Positions 1 through 7,100 of a stretch of DNA of 64,000 nt are shown piece after piece. The translations under genes were made by a program, and so were the position numbers. Source of the DNA: Chromobacterium rhizoryzae (GTDB taxonomy: Bacteria; Pseudomonadota; Gammaproteobacteria; Burkholderiales; Chromobacteriaceae); the NCBI RefSeq assembly GCF_020544465.1, contig NZ_CP066126.1, positions 4,774,001 through 4,838,000 on the forward strand. Reading direction: 5' to 3'. The stretch's first letter is position 1. The number at the start of each line of letters is the position of its first letter. The notes under the pieces are model-generated. The model saw nothing but the letters and a program-made list of their open reading frames with translations, had not been told where the DNA came from and did not search any database.

Positions 1-229
1 CGCGCAGCGGCCGGCGCTCAGCCACGGCGCGCTGCTGCTGACCGGCTACGGCCGCCTGCAGGCCTGGCGCGAGCGTCTGCCGCGCCCCTTGGCGCAACGC
101 TTGCCGCTGCAGTTCCCGCCGGAGGCCGACGCCGCGCCGCCGCAGCCGCCCGCCGACGCCCTGATTCTGACCTTGGCCCTACAACATGCCCAGAGACATC
201 CCCACATCCCGCCCTCCGACCGCCGCTGA
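1..229 (+). CDS. Type III secretion sorting-platform protein SctK/OrgA, C-terminal fragment
   Basis: The frame starting at base 2 is open from the window edge to TGA at 227-229 and gives about 75 residues, rich in Pro and Arg. It is truncated on the left by the window. It overlaps the start of the OrgB-like gene by 44 bases, as orgA and orgB also sit close together in SPI-1-type operons. Identity as OrgA (SctK, cytosolic sorting platform of the injectisome) rests mainly on position before orgB and orgC; the short fragment has no decisive motif. Moderately sure of the frame, less of the name. Confidence 0.55.
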   Translation, partial: AQRPALSHGALLLTGYGRLQAWRERLPRPLAQRLPLQFPPEADAAPPQPPADALILTLALQHAQRHPHIPPSDRR

Positions 230-881
230 AGGCGTGCTGGTGCGCCGCGGCCAGCTGCGCCGAGCCGAACGCGCCGATCAGCTGGAACGCGAGGCGCGAC
301 AACAGGCGCAGCGCGTGCTGCGCGACGCCGAGCGCCAGGCCGAAGCCCTGCGCCGGCAAGCCTGCCAGGACGGCTATCAGCAAGGCATGCTCGCCGCGCT
401 GGAACACGCGGCCGCCCATCTGGCCGCCGGCCAGGCCATGGCCTGGAACTGGCGGGAGCGGCTGGAGCAAGAGGCCCGCGCCATGCTGAGCGCCGCCGTG
501 GACCATCCGGACACCCTGCTGCTGCTGCTGGACGAATGGCTGCGCGGCCTGGATCAGCCGGACGCCACCCTCTATCTGCAGCTGCCCAAGCGCGCCCGCG
601 CGCTGCAGCCGCAGTTGATGACGCTGCTGACGGAAAACTGGCCCGGCGCCATCCAGATCGACTATCACGCCGACACGCGCTTCATGATGCGCTGCGCGGA
701 CCAGGCGGCGGAATTCTCGCCGGAACAATACGTGGAGCCGGCCAGCCGCCAGTTGCTGCAATGCCTGGAGCCCTTGCCTCAGGACTGCCGCCGTTTGTCG
801 GAGCAGGCGCTGCGCGGCTTGATCGCGCAACTGGAACAAGACTTGGCGGCCTTGACCGCCGCAGACAGGAGCCCGGAATGA
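186..881 (+). CDS. orgB: OrgB/SctL-type stator of the type III secretion ATPase
   Basis: 231 residues. An N-terminal Arg/Gln/Ala-rich stretch (about residues 30-70, many RxxAEx-like heptads) predicts the coiled coil that SctL/FliH proteins use to reach the sorting platform; the C-terminal half (from about residue 95) is the globular part that binds the SctN ATPase. The family links ATPase and SctK/SctQ pods at the cytosolic face of the injectisome. It overlaps the upstream sctK-like frame and ends in an ATGA overlap with the OrgC-like gene, so the three are one operon. Size and order match SPI-1-type orgA-orgB-orgC. The alternative FliH of the flagellum is unlikely given the following orgC. 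Confidence 0.75.
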   Translation: MPRDIPTSRPPTAAEGVLVRRGQLRRAERADQLEREARQQAQRVLRDAERQAEALRRQACQDGYQQGMLAALEHAAAHLAAGQAMAWNWRERLEQEARAMLSAAVDHPDTLLLLLDEWLRGLDQPDATLYLQLPKRARALQPQLMTLLTENWPGAIQIDYHADTRFMMRCADQAAEFSPEQYVEPASRQLLQCLEPLPQDCRRLSEQALRGLIAQLEQDLAALTAADRSPE

Positions 882-1402
882 TCCCCTCGCTGACCCCTTC
901 CTCCATCGGCCGCGCCGCCGCGGCCGGCGACGACATCGTCCCGCTGCAGCAACGGCTGCTGGCCGCGGCGCAAAACGCCGACGGCGCCGCGCCGCCGACG
1001 GAAACCCCGGCGACCGACGACGCCAAGCCAGTGGAGCCGCCGCCGCACAAATGGCCGGACTTCCAGTCCGACCCGTTGGCGGTGGCCTTCCTCGCGGCGC
1101 TGCGCCAGCTGTCGCCGCCAGCGTCCGACTCGCAAGAAGACAAACAGCGCTACGCCGACGCCGTCGGCAAGTTGCTGGGCGAATTCAAAGACCCGGCCAC
1201 CGGCGAACTGGCCTTCACCACCTTGAAGCAGAAAAACGACATGATCCAGCGCACGCTGGAACAGATCGACGCCGCCTCGCCGCTGCACACAGCGCTGATG
1301 ACCTCGCTGGTGGGCAATATCGGCGTTGCCGGCATGATGCAGCAATGGATGCAGGACGCCATCATGTCAGGCGGCGTGCCCAAGGAGATGGAGGACTGGT
1401 GA
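878..1402 (+). CDS. orgC: OrgC-like type III secretion protein
   Basis: 174 residues starting at the ATG that overlaps the orgB stop (ATGA). Pro/Ala-rich N-terminal part, then a helical C-terminal half ending in a Met/Gln-rich stretch (GMMQQWMQDA). OrgC in SPI-1 systems is a small secreted early substrate that promotes needle polymerisation. Position as last gene after orgB and length agree. The next gene on the opposite strand begins one base after its stop, so the secretion operon ends here with no room for a separate terminator. Confidence 0.65.
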   Translation: MIPSLTPSSIGRAAAAGDDIVPLQQRLLAAAQNADGAAPPTETPATDDAKPVEPPPHKWPDFQSDPLAVAFLAALRQLSPPASDSQEDKQRYADAVGKLLGEFKDPATGELAFTTLKQKNDMIQRTLEQIDAASPLHTALMTSLVGNIGVAGMMQQWMQDAIMSGGVPKEMEDW

Positions 1403-1403
1403 T

Positions 1404-2414
1404 TCACACCGCGTCCCACAAGGCCCGCGCCGCCGCCGCGTGGTAGAAGGCGTCGCCGCTGCGCTGGAACTCGCGATGGCAGGCGTACACCAGCTTGATC
1501 ACATGCTCGTTGCGCACGTTCAGCACGCGTTGCAGCAATAAGGGCCAGGCCGGCTGCGCGTCCGGCAGTTCCTCCGCCTCCAGCGCCGGCGCACCGATGG
1601 ACACATAGGCGACGCAGAAGGTCTGCCACAAAGCCGGGTACCAATCCTCCGCCGGCAAGCCGGGCAGATGCTCCAGCACGTCGCGCAGCGCCAGCGTCGC
1701 CGTCACCATGTGCAGCGCGGTGAAATTGTCGGTCTGCCAGTACACCCGCAGCGCCGCCCGCGCCAGCGCGTCCAGCCAGTCCGCCGTTTGCGGCGCGCCG
1801 GGCAAGGCGGCGGCAAAACGCGGATCGGCCAGCACTGCGTCGAAGCGATCGTGTATCCAGTAATCCGGGCTGTTCCAGCCGGCCAGCGCCCGCGACAGCC
1901 GCGCCAGCCCGTCCTCCGCCGAAGCCGCCGGCGCTTGCGCGTCCAGGCCGGCGGGCAGGCGCAGATAGCCGCTCAGATAATAGGCCAGCCCCGCCGCCGC
2001 TTCGCCGGCGTGGCCGGCGCGCAGGGCGAAGGCCAGCCGGATCAGCGGATGGAAGGCGCCCCCGCCCGGCGAGAACGGCAGGCTGGCCAACACTTGCCGC
2101 GCGGTGTCCTCCACCCCGCGCACCGCCACCCGCTCCTCCATCACCCGGAGCAGCGCCGGGAAGGCGTCCAGCCGCCCCAAGGCCGCGTCCCAGCGGCCCC
2201 AGCCGATATCGTATTCCACCGGCTCCGCCGGCTCGGCGCGCTCGCTCTCCCAGAAGTCGAAGAATGCCCGCAGCTGATGCGGCTCCGCTCCCATTTCCGC
2301 CAGCGCGGTCAGCGCCATCGGGCAATGGTTGGTGGTGTCGCTGTGCATCAGCGAAAACTCATGGTTGGCGTCCAACAAGGCATGCAGTTCAGTGTGACGG
2401 CTTGGCGCGTTCAT
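1404..2414 (-). CDS. Questin oxidase-like protein (DUF4243 family)
   Basis: 336 residues. An early HCPMALTAL motif and the GGAFHPLIRLAFAL segment are characteristic of the questin oxidase-like family, which includes fungal AflY/GedK-type Baeyer-Villiger-like oxidases of polyketide pathways; bacterial members are uncharacterised. The start at 2414 is chosen because AAGGAGG lies six bases before it; an upstream in-frame ATG at 2441 lacks this. It is transcribed divergently from soxR, and the shared gap carries a SoxR-like dyad inside a 19-bp promoter spacer reading into this gene, so it is probably switched on by redox-cycling compounds. Family call fairly sure, substrate unknown. Confidence 0.65.
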   Translation of the reverse strand: MNAPSRHTELHALLDANHEFSLMHSDTTNHCPMALTALAEMGAEPHQLRAFFDFWESERAEPAEPVEYDIGWGRWDAALGRLDAFPALLRVMEERVAVRGVEDTARQVLASLPFSPGGGAFHPLIRLAFALRAGHAGEAAAGLAYYLSGYLRLPAGLDAQAPAASAEDGLARLSRALAGWNSPDYWIHDRFDAVLADPRFAAALPGAPQTADWLDALARAALRVYWQTDNFTALHMVTATLALRDVLEHLPGLPAEDWYPALWQTFCVAYVSIGAPALEAEELPDAQPAWPLLLQRVLNVRNEHVIKLVYACHREFQRSGDAFYHAAAARALWDAV

Positions 2415-2443
2415 GGCGTCCTCCTTGAAAAATCCATGCACTT

Positions 2444-2474
2444 ACGATAAAAGTTAAAGTCAACTTTAAGTCAA
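2444..2474 (-). promoter_or_regulatory. SoxR-type promoter of the questin oxidase-like gene
   Basis: On the minus strand TTGACT (2474-2469) and TATCGT (2449-2444) are separated by 19 bp, the over-long spacing typical of MerR-family activated promoters. The spacer contains a near-perfect dyad, AGTTAAAGT-CA-ACTTTAAGT read on the plus strand (2452-2471), with one mismatched pair, resembling SoxR boxes. SoxR bound here would activate the minus-strand gene and could also control its own gene. Confidence 0.7.
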
Positions 2475-2486
2475 GCGAGTCCGCGC

Positions 2487-2981
2487 ATGCCCGTCGCCCC
2501 CATGGCCAAACCCTCTCCCTGGCTCAGCATAGGCGAGCTGGCGAGCCGTTCCGGCGTCGCCGCCAGCGCCCTGCGCTACTACGAAACCCAGGGCCTGCTG
2601 CACAGCGCCCGCTCCGCCGGCGGCCAACGCCGCTACCCGCGCGACGCGCTGCGCCGCGTCGCCTTCATCCGCGCGGCCCAGATCGTCGGCATCAGCCTGG
2701 ACGACATCCGCGGTTCGCTGGCCGCGCTGCCCAGCCAGCGCACGCCGACCCCGCGCGACTGGGAGGCCTTGTCCGCGGACTGGCTGCCGCGTTTGCAGCA
2801 GCGCATAGACGAGCTGACCCGGCTGCGCGACCGGCTGGGCAACTGCATAGGCTGCGGCTGCCTGTCTCTGAGCCAGTGCGCGCTGTACAACCCCGGCGAC
2901 TGCGCGGCCAGCCTGGGCGACGGACCGCGTTACCTGATAGGCGAACCGCCGGCGGAAGCGCCGGGCCAACAACCGGGCTGA
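2487..2981 (+). CDS. soxR: Redox-sensing transcriptional activator SoxR
   Basis: 164 residues. N-terminal MerR winged helix (SIGELASRSGVAASALRYYE), a dimerisation helix, then the [2Fe-2S] ligand motif C120-X2-C123-X-C125-X5-C131 (CIGCGCLSLSQC), diagnostic for SoxR. The oxidised cluster activates transcription in response to redox-cycling molecules. The ATG at 2487 is used; a second in-frame ATG at 2502 is equally possible, and neither has a strong ribosome site. It is divergent from the questin oxidase-like gene, with a SoxR box between them. Very sure of identity. Confidence 0.93.
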   Translation: MPVAPMAKPSPWLSIGELASRSGVAASALRYYETQGLLHSARSAGGQRRYPRDALRRVAFIRAAQIVGISLDDIRGSLAALPSQRTPTPRDWEALSADWLPRLQQRIDELTRLRDRLGNCIGCGCLSLSQCALYNPGDCAASLGDGPRYLIGEPPAEAPGQQPG

Positions 2982-2982
2982 A

Positions 2983-3136
2983 CGCCTGTTCTAAAGTCTC
3001 GCGAGCAAGAGCGAGACAAGGCGAAAACGGGCAAAAAAGCGGAATGTGCACGTGGTGCATGAGCATTTTGAGCTTGGTCTCAACGCCCATTTCTATCCAT
3101 CCCGCCGACGCGCAGCAGATCGTAAACAGGTTCTGA
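2983..3136. repeat. Dispersed ~150-bp intergenic repeat, copy A
   Basis: Full-length member of a repeat family in this window. The left part has CCTGTTCT followed by a GTCTCG...CGAGAC stem; the centre has GCGGAATG and CATGAGCATT; the right part has GCAGATCGTAAACAGG. The ends are roughly inverted (CCTGTT/AACAGG). It lies right after the soxR stop and fills most of the gap to the effector gene. Other copies are at 31566, 48192 and, partial, at 29090 and 32788. Confidence 0.75.
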
Positions 3137-3208
3137 GCGCTTCCTGAAAGCCGCTGTCGCAACGGCGCGGTGTAATAGTGCCCATTTCAACGCCACTGGA
3201 GCGCCACC

Positions 3209-4102
3209 ATGCTATTGCCTCTCGGCTTTCCCTCCGTCCGGCCCAACGCCAGCCCCTCGCACACCCCTGCCCAGGCCCCGGAGACCCCCGTCGCCCAGAC
3301 CGGCAGCCTCAAGGGCAAGCCGGTGCGCATAGACGACAGCGCCGAAAGCCGCAGCAAAGCCCATGCGGTCTTGAGCGAATGTCTGTCCGACGTGCGTCGT
3401 TTCTTCCAGCCGCTGAGCGGCCGGGTCGCCCGCTTCTTCGGCGCGATCCCGGACTGGGTGCGCAAGCTGACGGGCCAGGCCAAGCCGGCTGCGGCCAGCG
3501 CGCCGCAAGCGCCCGTGTCTCCTCTCACCGCGTCGTTCGCCGCCAATTTCTGCCGCCTGTGCGACACGTTCCAGGCCAGCCTGGCGGATAAGCGCAATAT
3601 GGACGGCGCCTTCCGCGTGCCGGCATCGCACGAGAAATTGCAGAACGTGAAACAACAGATGGCGAATGGAGAGATGGCGCCGGACTCGCTCAGCCACATC
3701 GAGATTGCCGCGCTAATCAAGGACACCCTGAAACAATTGCCGCTGCCCAGCGATCAAGACCTGCACGCGCTGCACGCCAGCGGCGCAGACGTCACCCGCC
3801 TGCACCGCGAGATGTTGTCGCAATTGCCGGAAGGGCCGCTCAAGCAGTGCGGAAGCGCGGCGATGCGCACCCTGGCCTTGAGCCATCGCCATGCCGACGC
3901 CGGCACCGGCAGCGCGTTCAGCAAAACCTCCATCGAGGTTTCCGCGCCGCTGTGGCAGATGACCGAGCTCCAACTGGCCAAGACCATGCCCGCGATTGGC
4001 GGAGCGCTGCTGCAAGGCTGGCTGGATGAGCCATCCGCCCCGGCGAGCCCGCAAGCCGCGCTGATGCAGGAGCTGCGCGCCAAGCTGAACGCCGGACAGT
4101 AA
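3209..4102 (+). CDS. Putative type III effector with a eukaryotic-type RhoGAP-like domain
   Basis: 297 residues, no signal peptide. Residues 1-60 are Ser/Pro-rich with LKGKPVRI, suited to a secretion signal plus chaperone-binding segment. From about residue 110 the order of motifs follows eukaryotic RhoGAP domains: GAFRVPAS (R136 at the arginine-finger place), a VKQQMANGE helix, IAALIKDTLKQLPLP (K171 at the conserved Lys of LKxFLRELPxPL), then LPEGPLKQ and FSKTSIEVSAPL where RhoGAPs have NKMTxxNLAVVFGP. The Asn of that last motif is not kept. It is not the SptP/YopE/ExoS four-helix GAP type. A CesT-class chaperone follows 63 bases later and a T3SS operon is 1.8 kb away. Catalytic activity is inferred, not shown. 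Confidence 0.65.
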   Translation: MLLPLGFPSVRPNASPSHTPAQAPETPVAQTGSLKGKPVRIDDSAESRSKAHAVLSECLSDVRRFFQPLSGRVARFFGAIPDWVRKLTGQAKPAAASAPQAPVSPLTASFAANFCRLCDTFQASLADKRNMDGAFRVPASHEKLQNVKQQMANGEMAPDSLSHIEIAALIKDTLKQLPLPSDQDLHALHASGADVTRLHREMLSQLPEGPLKQCGSAAMRTLALSHRHADAGTGSAFSKTSIEVSAPLWQMTELQLAKTMPAIGGALLQGWLDEPSAPASPQAALMQELRAKLNAGQ

Positions 4103-4165
4103 GCACCATGCCGCCGGCCGCCGCGCGCGGCCGGCTTCCCTTCCCTCATCCAAAAAAGAAAAACC

Positions 4166-4600
4166 ATGTCCACGCCTTTCCAACACGCCGTCGCCCAGCT
4201 TTGCCAGTCTCTGTCCCTGCAGCCGCCGGAACGGATGGACGACAGTCTGTTCACCTTGCAAGTGGGCGAACACGCGGTGCACCTGAGCGAACAGCCGGCG
4301 CGCCAGTTGCTGATGTTCTGCTGCCTGTCGCCGCAACAGGCGCAAACGGACGCGCCGCCGCTGCGGCAGAATCTGTTCAGCGACGATCCGCTCAAGCCGG
4401 TGATCGGCCAATCCGAGCACAGCCAGGACTGGGTGCTGTGGAACCGCCAGCCGCTGGCCGATTGCGACGCCGCCGCGCTGCAGCGGCAGTTGGAGCGCAT
4501 CAGCGATTGCGCCGAACAGTGCTGCCGCGCGCCGGAACCGGCGGCGTCGACCTTCGCGCCGCAGGCGCTGCGTCAGCGCCACGCCCGGCTGCATTGCTGA
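4166..4600 (+). CDS. CesT/SicP-class type III secretion chaperone
   Basis: 144 residues, small and acidic. The pattern fits class I secretion chaperones: N-terminal amphipathic helix (FQHAVAQLCQSLSL), beta hairpin LFTLQVGEHAVHLSE, a hydrophobic LLMFCCL strand, a DWVLWNRQPL strand and a final helix (ALQRQLERISDCAEQ). Such dimers hold the N-terminal segment of one effector in the cytosol before secretion. Its position directly downstream of the RhoGAP-like protein, same strand, suggests that protein is its client. A long hairpin follows the stop codon. Confidence 0.7.
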   Translation: MSTPFQHAVAQLCQSLSLQPPERMDDSLFTLQVGEHAVHLSEQPARQLLMFCCLSPQQAQTDAPPLRQNLFSDDPLKPVIGQSEHSQDWVLWNRQPLADCDAAALQRQLERISDCAEQCCRAPEPAASTFAPQALRQRHARLHC

Positions 4601-4623
4601 GCAGGACAAAACCCGCACGAAAA

Positions 4624-4671
4624 CGGCCGAGGCCGCCGGCATACCCCAGTACGCCGGTCAAGCCTCGGCCG
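4624..4671. terminator. Long GC-rich hairpin, probable terminator
   Basis: CGGCCGAGGC (4624-4633) pairs perfectly with GCCTCGGCCG (4662-4671), and an inner CCGGC/GCCGG pair extends the stem. It sits between the convergent chaperone and ahpD-like genes, so it could end transcription from both sides, although no clear T-run follows. Confidence 0.6.
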
Positions 4672-4695
4672 CGCTCAATCAACGGCAAGCGCCGC

Positions 4696-5229
4696 CTACA
4701 AGTCCACCACCGGGAAATCGATCTCGGTGCCGGCGATCAGATTGGCGTAATTGGTCAGCGTGTTCAGCGCCACCGCGGCGATCACCTCCACCAGCAGGCC
4801 GTCGTCGACGCCGGCGGCGCGCGCCGCGGCCAGGTCCTGATCGGACAACACGCCGCGCTGGCTGACGATTTGCCCGGTCAGCCTGGCGATCGCGGCGGTC
4901 TGCGCGTCGGCGGCCTGGCCGGCCCGCGCCGCCTGGATGTCGGCCTCGCTCAGGCCCGCGCCCTTGCTCATCAGGGTATGGGCGGACAGGCAGTACTGGC
5001 AGGCGTTGGCCTGAGCGGCGGCCAAGGCGATCACTTCGCGCTGGCGCGCGCTGAGCTTGCCCTTGGCCAGGGCTTCGGAGAAGCCCAGATAAGCGTTCAA
5101 CACCGCCGGAGACTGGGCGAAGGTGGCGAACAGATTGGGCACCTTGCCCAGCTTAGCCTTGACGGCGTCCAGGGTGGCGCTCTGTTCCGGGCTGGCTTGA
5201 TGGCGGTCTACGGTGGGGATGCGGGGCAT
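4696..5229 (-). CDS. AhpD-like carboxymuconolactone decarboxylase-family protein
   Basis: 177 residues. It carries the alkylhydroperoxidase core: an E-rich helix then CQYCLSAH, with C77 and C80 as the redox pair and H84 nearby, as in AhpD-type peroxidases. It probably reduces peroxides or handles electrophiles in the cytosol. The start at 5229 has AGGAG at good spacing; the frame is open further upstream but without a ribosome site. Divergent from an AraC regulator, which is the likely controller. Substrate unknown. Confidence 0.8.
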   Translation of the reverse strand: MPRIPTVDRHQASPEQSATLDAVKAKLGKVPNLFATFAQSPAVLNAYLGFSEALAKGKLSARQREVIALAAAQANACQYCLSAHTLMSKGAGLSEADIQAARAGQAADAQTAAIARLTGQIVSQRGVLSDQDLAAARAAGVDDGLLVEVIAAVALNTLTNYANLIAGTEIDFPVVDL

Positions 5230-5304
5230 GATGGGCTCCTGACTCTCGAGTTGAACGACGATGGGGACTGCACAGAAGTCATCTTGCAATACAATCAGAA
5301 GCCT

Positions 5305-5337
5305 ATCGTCTCGAAAACTTTGCAGATCGTATCGAAA
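5305..5337 (+). promoter_or_regulatory. Direct-repeat operator of the AraC-type regulator
   Basis: ATCGTCTCGAAA (5305-5316) and ATCGTATCGAAA (5326-5337) differ at one base and are exactly 21 bp apart, two helical turns, the usual geometry for AraC-family half-sites. They lie in the divergent gap and the second touches the regulator's start codon, which suggests autoregulation as well as control of the ahpD-like gene. Confidence 0.5.
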
Positions 5338-6164
5338 TGGACTTGTTGACGCCCTTGCTGCAGCAAAGCGCCTTCTCCGCGCGCGTATTCCATCATGGCA
5401 ATCTATGCCATCTGGCGGACTTCGACCCTGGCGCAATGGCCGGTCATCTGCATCTGCTCAAGGGCGGCCGCCTGCGCTGCACCTTGCGCGACGTCCTGGT
5501 GCTGGACACCGACCGCCCCTGCGCCTTGCTGTTTCCCCGCCCCAGCGCCCACATCCTGCTGCCGGAGGGCGAGCGCGGCGCCGACTTGGTCTGCGCCAAG
5601 CTGGACCTGGGCTTCCAGACCGGCGGGCCGCTGGCGCTGGCGCTGCCGGAATGCCTGGTGCTGTATCTGGACGATACGCCCAGCCTGCTGCCCACGCTGC
5701 GGCTGCTGTTCGACGAGGCCTTCTCCGAACGCTTCGCCCGCCAGGCGGCGCTGGATCGTTTGATGGAGTATTTCCTGATCCAGGCGATACGCGTGGTGAT
5801 AGACGGCGGCCAGATCCACAGCGGCATCTTCGCCGCCATGTCCGACCCCAAATTGGCGCGCGCCGTCAACGCCATCCACGCGCGGCCGGAGCACGGCTGG
5901 ACCGTGGAACTACTGGCGGAACAGGCCGGCATGTCGCGCGCGCGTTTCGCCGCCCGCTTCCGGCAACAAGTCGGCCTCGCCCCGCTGGATTATCTGACCG
6001 ACTGGCGGCTGGCCGTCGTCCGTCATCAGCTGCGCCAGGGCCAGCCGATCAAACGCATCGCCGCGCAAGTGGGCTACGCCAGCCCCGCCGCGCTCAGCCG
6101 GGTGTTTGCCCAGAGGCTGGGGCTGCCGCCCAGCGATTGGCTGAAGCGGCAAGCGGCCTCCTGA
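5337..6164 (+). CDS. AraC-family transcriptional regulator with cupin-type sensor domain
   Basis: 275 residues. The N-terminal ~150 residues form a cupin-like ligand domain (HLADFDPGAMAGHLHLLKGGRL...ALLFPRPSAHIL). The C-terminal ~100 residues have the two AraC helix-turn-helix units (WTVELLAEQAGMSRARFAARFRQQVG and PIKRIAAQVGYASPAALSRVFAQRLG). It resembles the group of AraC proteins that sit divergent from AhpD-like or oxidoreductase genes. No strong ribosome site precedes the ATG. Inducer unknown. Confidence 0.85.
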   Translation: MDLLTPLLQQSAFSARVFHHGNLCHLADFDPGAMAGHLHLLKGGRLRCTLRDVLVLDTDRPCALLFPRPSAHILLPEGERGADLVCAKLDLGFQTGGPLALALPECLVLYLDDTPSLLPTLRLLFDEAFSERFARQAALDRLMEYFLIQAIRVVIDGGQIHSGIFAAMSDPKLARAVNAIHARPEHGWTVELLAEQAGMSRARFAARFRQQVGLAPLDYLTDWRLAVVRHQLRQGQPIKRIAAQVGYASPAALSRVFAQRLGLPPSDWLKRQAAS

Positions 6165-6260
6165 GCGGCCCGCGCGTGGAACTTTGGAATCCGCCCCCCC
6201 ATCTGACTTCAGACCGCGCGGTCCAAGGGATGCCGCGCTGAATCCATCAAGGGAAACATC

Positions 6261-7100
6261 ATGAACACACCACGCCTCGCCGGCGCCGCGCTGCTCTGCG
6301 CCGGCCTATTCAGTCTGCCCGTCCACGCCGCCACGCTATGCACGCTGCTGGCCGACGCCAAGAGCGGCGACATCCTGCTGCGACAAGGCAGCTGCGAACA
6401 ACGCTACACCCCGGCCTCCACGTTCAAGATTCCGCTCAGCGTGATGGGCTTCGATTCCGGCTTCCTCAAGAGCGAACACCAGCCGGCCTTGCCCTACCGG
6501 GACGGCTATGTGGACTGGGGCGGCGACAACTGGAAACAGCCCACCGATCCGGTGCGCTGGCTGAAGTATTCGGTGGTGTGGTATTCGCAGCAGATCGCCC
6601 AGTCGCTGGGCGAGGAGAAGCTAGGACGCTACGCCGACGCCTTCGGCTACGGCAACGCCGACTTCAGCGGCGACCCGGGCAAGCACAATGGACTGGAACG
6701 CGCCTGGATCGCCTCCTCGCTGCAGGTGTCGCCGCTGGAGCAACTGGCCTTCCTGCGCAAGCTGGTCAATCTTGAACTGCCGGTGTCCAAACGCGCGCAG
6801 GAACTGACGATGAAGATCGTGGAAACCAGCGCGGCGGCGGACGGCTGGCAGGCGCACGGCAAGACCGGCATGGCTTATCCGCGCAAGGCGGACGGCGAGT
6901 TCGACGAGGAACATCCCTACGGCTGGTACGTGGGCTGGGCCAATAAGGGCGAACGCTCGCTGGTCTTCGTGCGCCTGATCCAGGACGACAAGAAAGAGCC
7001 GGGCACCGCCGGCGTGCGCTCGCGCGCGGCCTTCCTGGAGGAATTGCCGGCGCTGGCGGCGGCAGCAGCGCCCGCCTCCGCTCAATCCATCAGCCGCTGA
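6261..7100 (+). CDS. Class D (OXA-type) beta-lactamase
   Basis: 279 residues with a cleavable signal peptide (about residues 1-23, ending VHA). All class D motifs are present: S53-T-F-K56 (nucleophile Ser and Lys to be carboxylated), S104-V-V106, Y130-G-N132 and K201-T-G203. It hydrolyses beta-lactams in the periplasm. AAGGGAAA lies upstream of the start. The C-terminal end overlaps the convergent peptidase gene by 19 bases. Chromosomal setting and matching base composition suggest an intrinsic enzyme; the exact OXA subgroup cannot be told. Confidence 0.92.
   Translation: MNTPRLAGAALLCAGLFSLPVHAATLCTLLADAKSGDILLRQGSCEQRYTPASTFKIPLSVMGFDSGFLKSEHQPALPYRDGYVDWGGDNWKQPTDPVRWLKYSVVWYSQQIAQSLGEEKLGRYADAFGYGNADFSGDPGKHNGLERAWIASSLQVSPLEQLAFLRKLVNLELPVSKRAQELTMKIVETSAAADGWQAHGKTGMAYPRKADGEFDEEHPYGWYVGWANKGERSLVFVRLIQDDKKEPGTAGVRSRAAFLEELPALAAAAAPASAQSISR

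Noticed and set aside
3209..4102. SptP, SopE or YopE-type effector
   Set aside because: No tyrosine phosphatase domain, no GAGA loop of SopE, and no GxLR..T GAP motif; the match is to eukaryotic-type RhoGAP.
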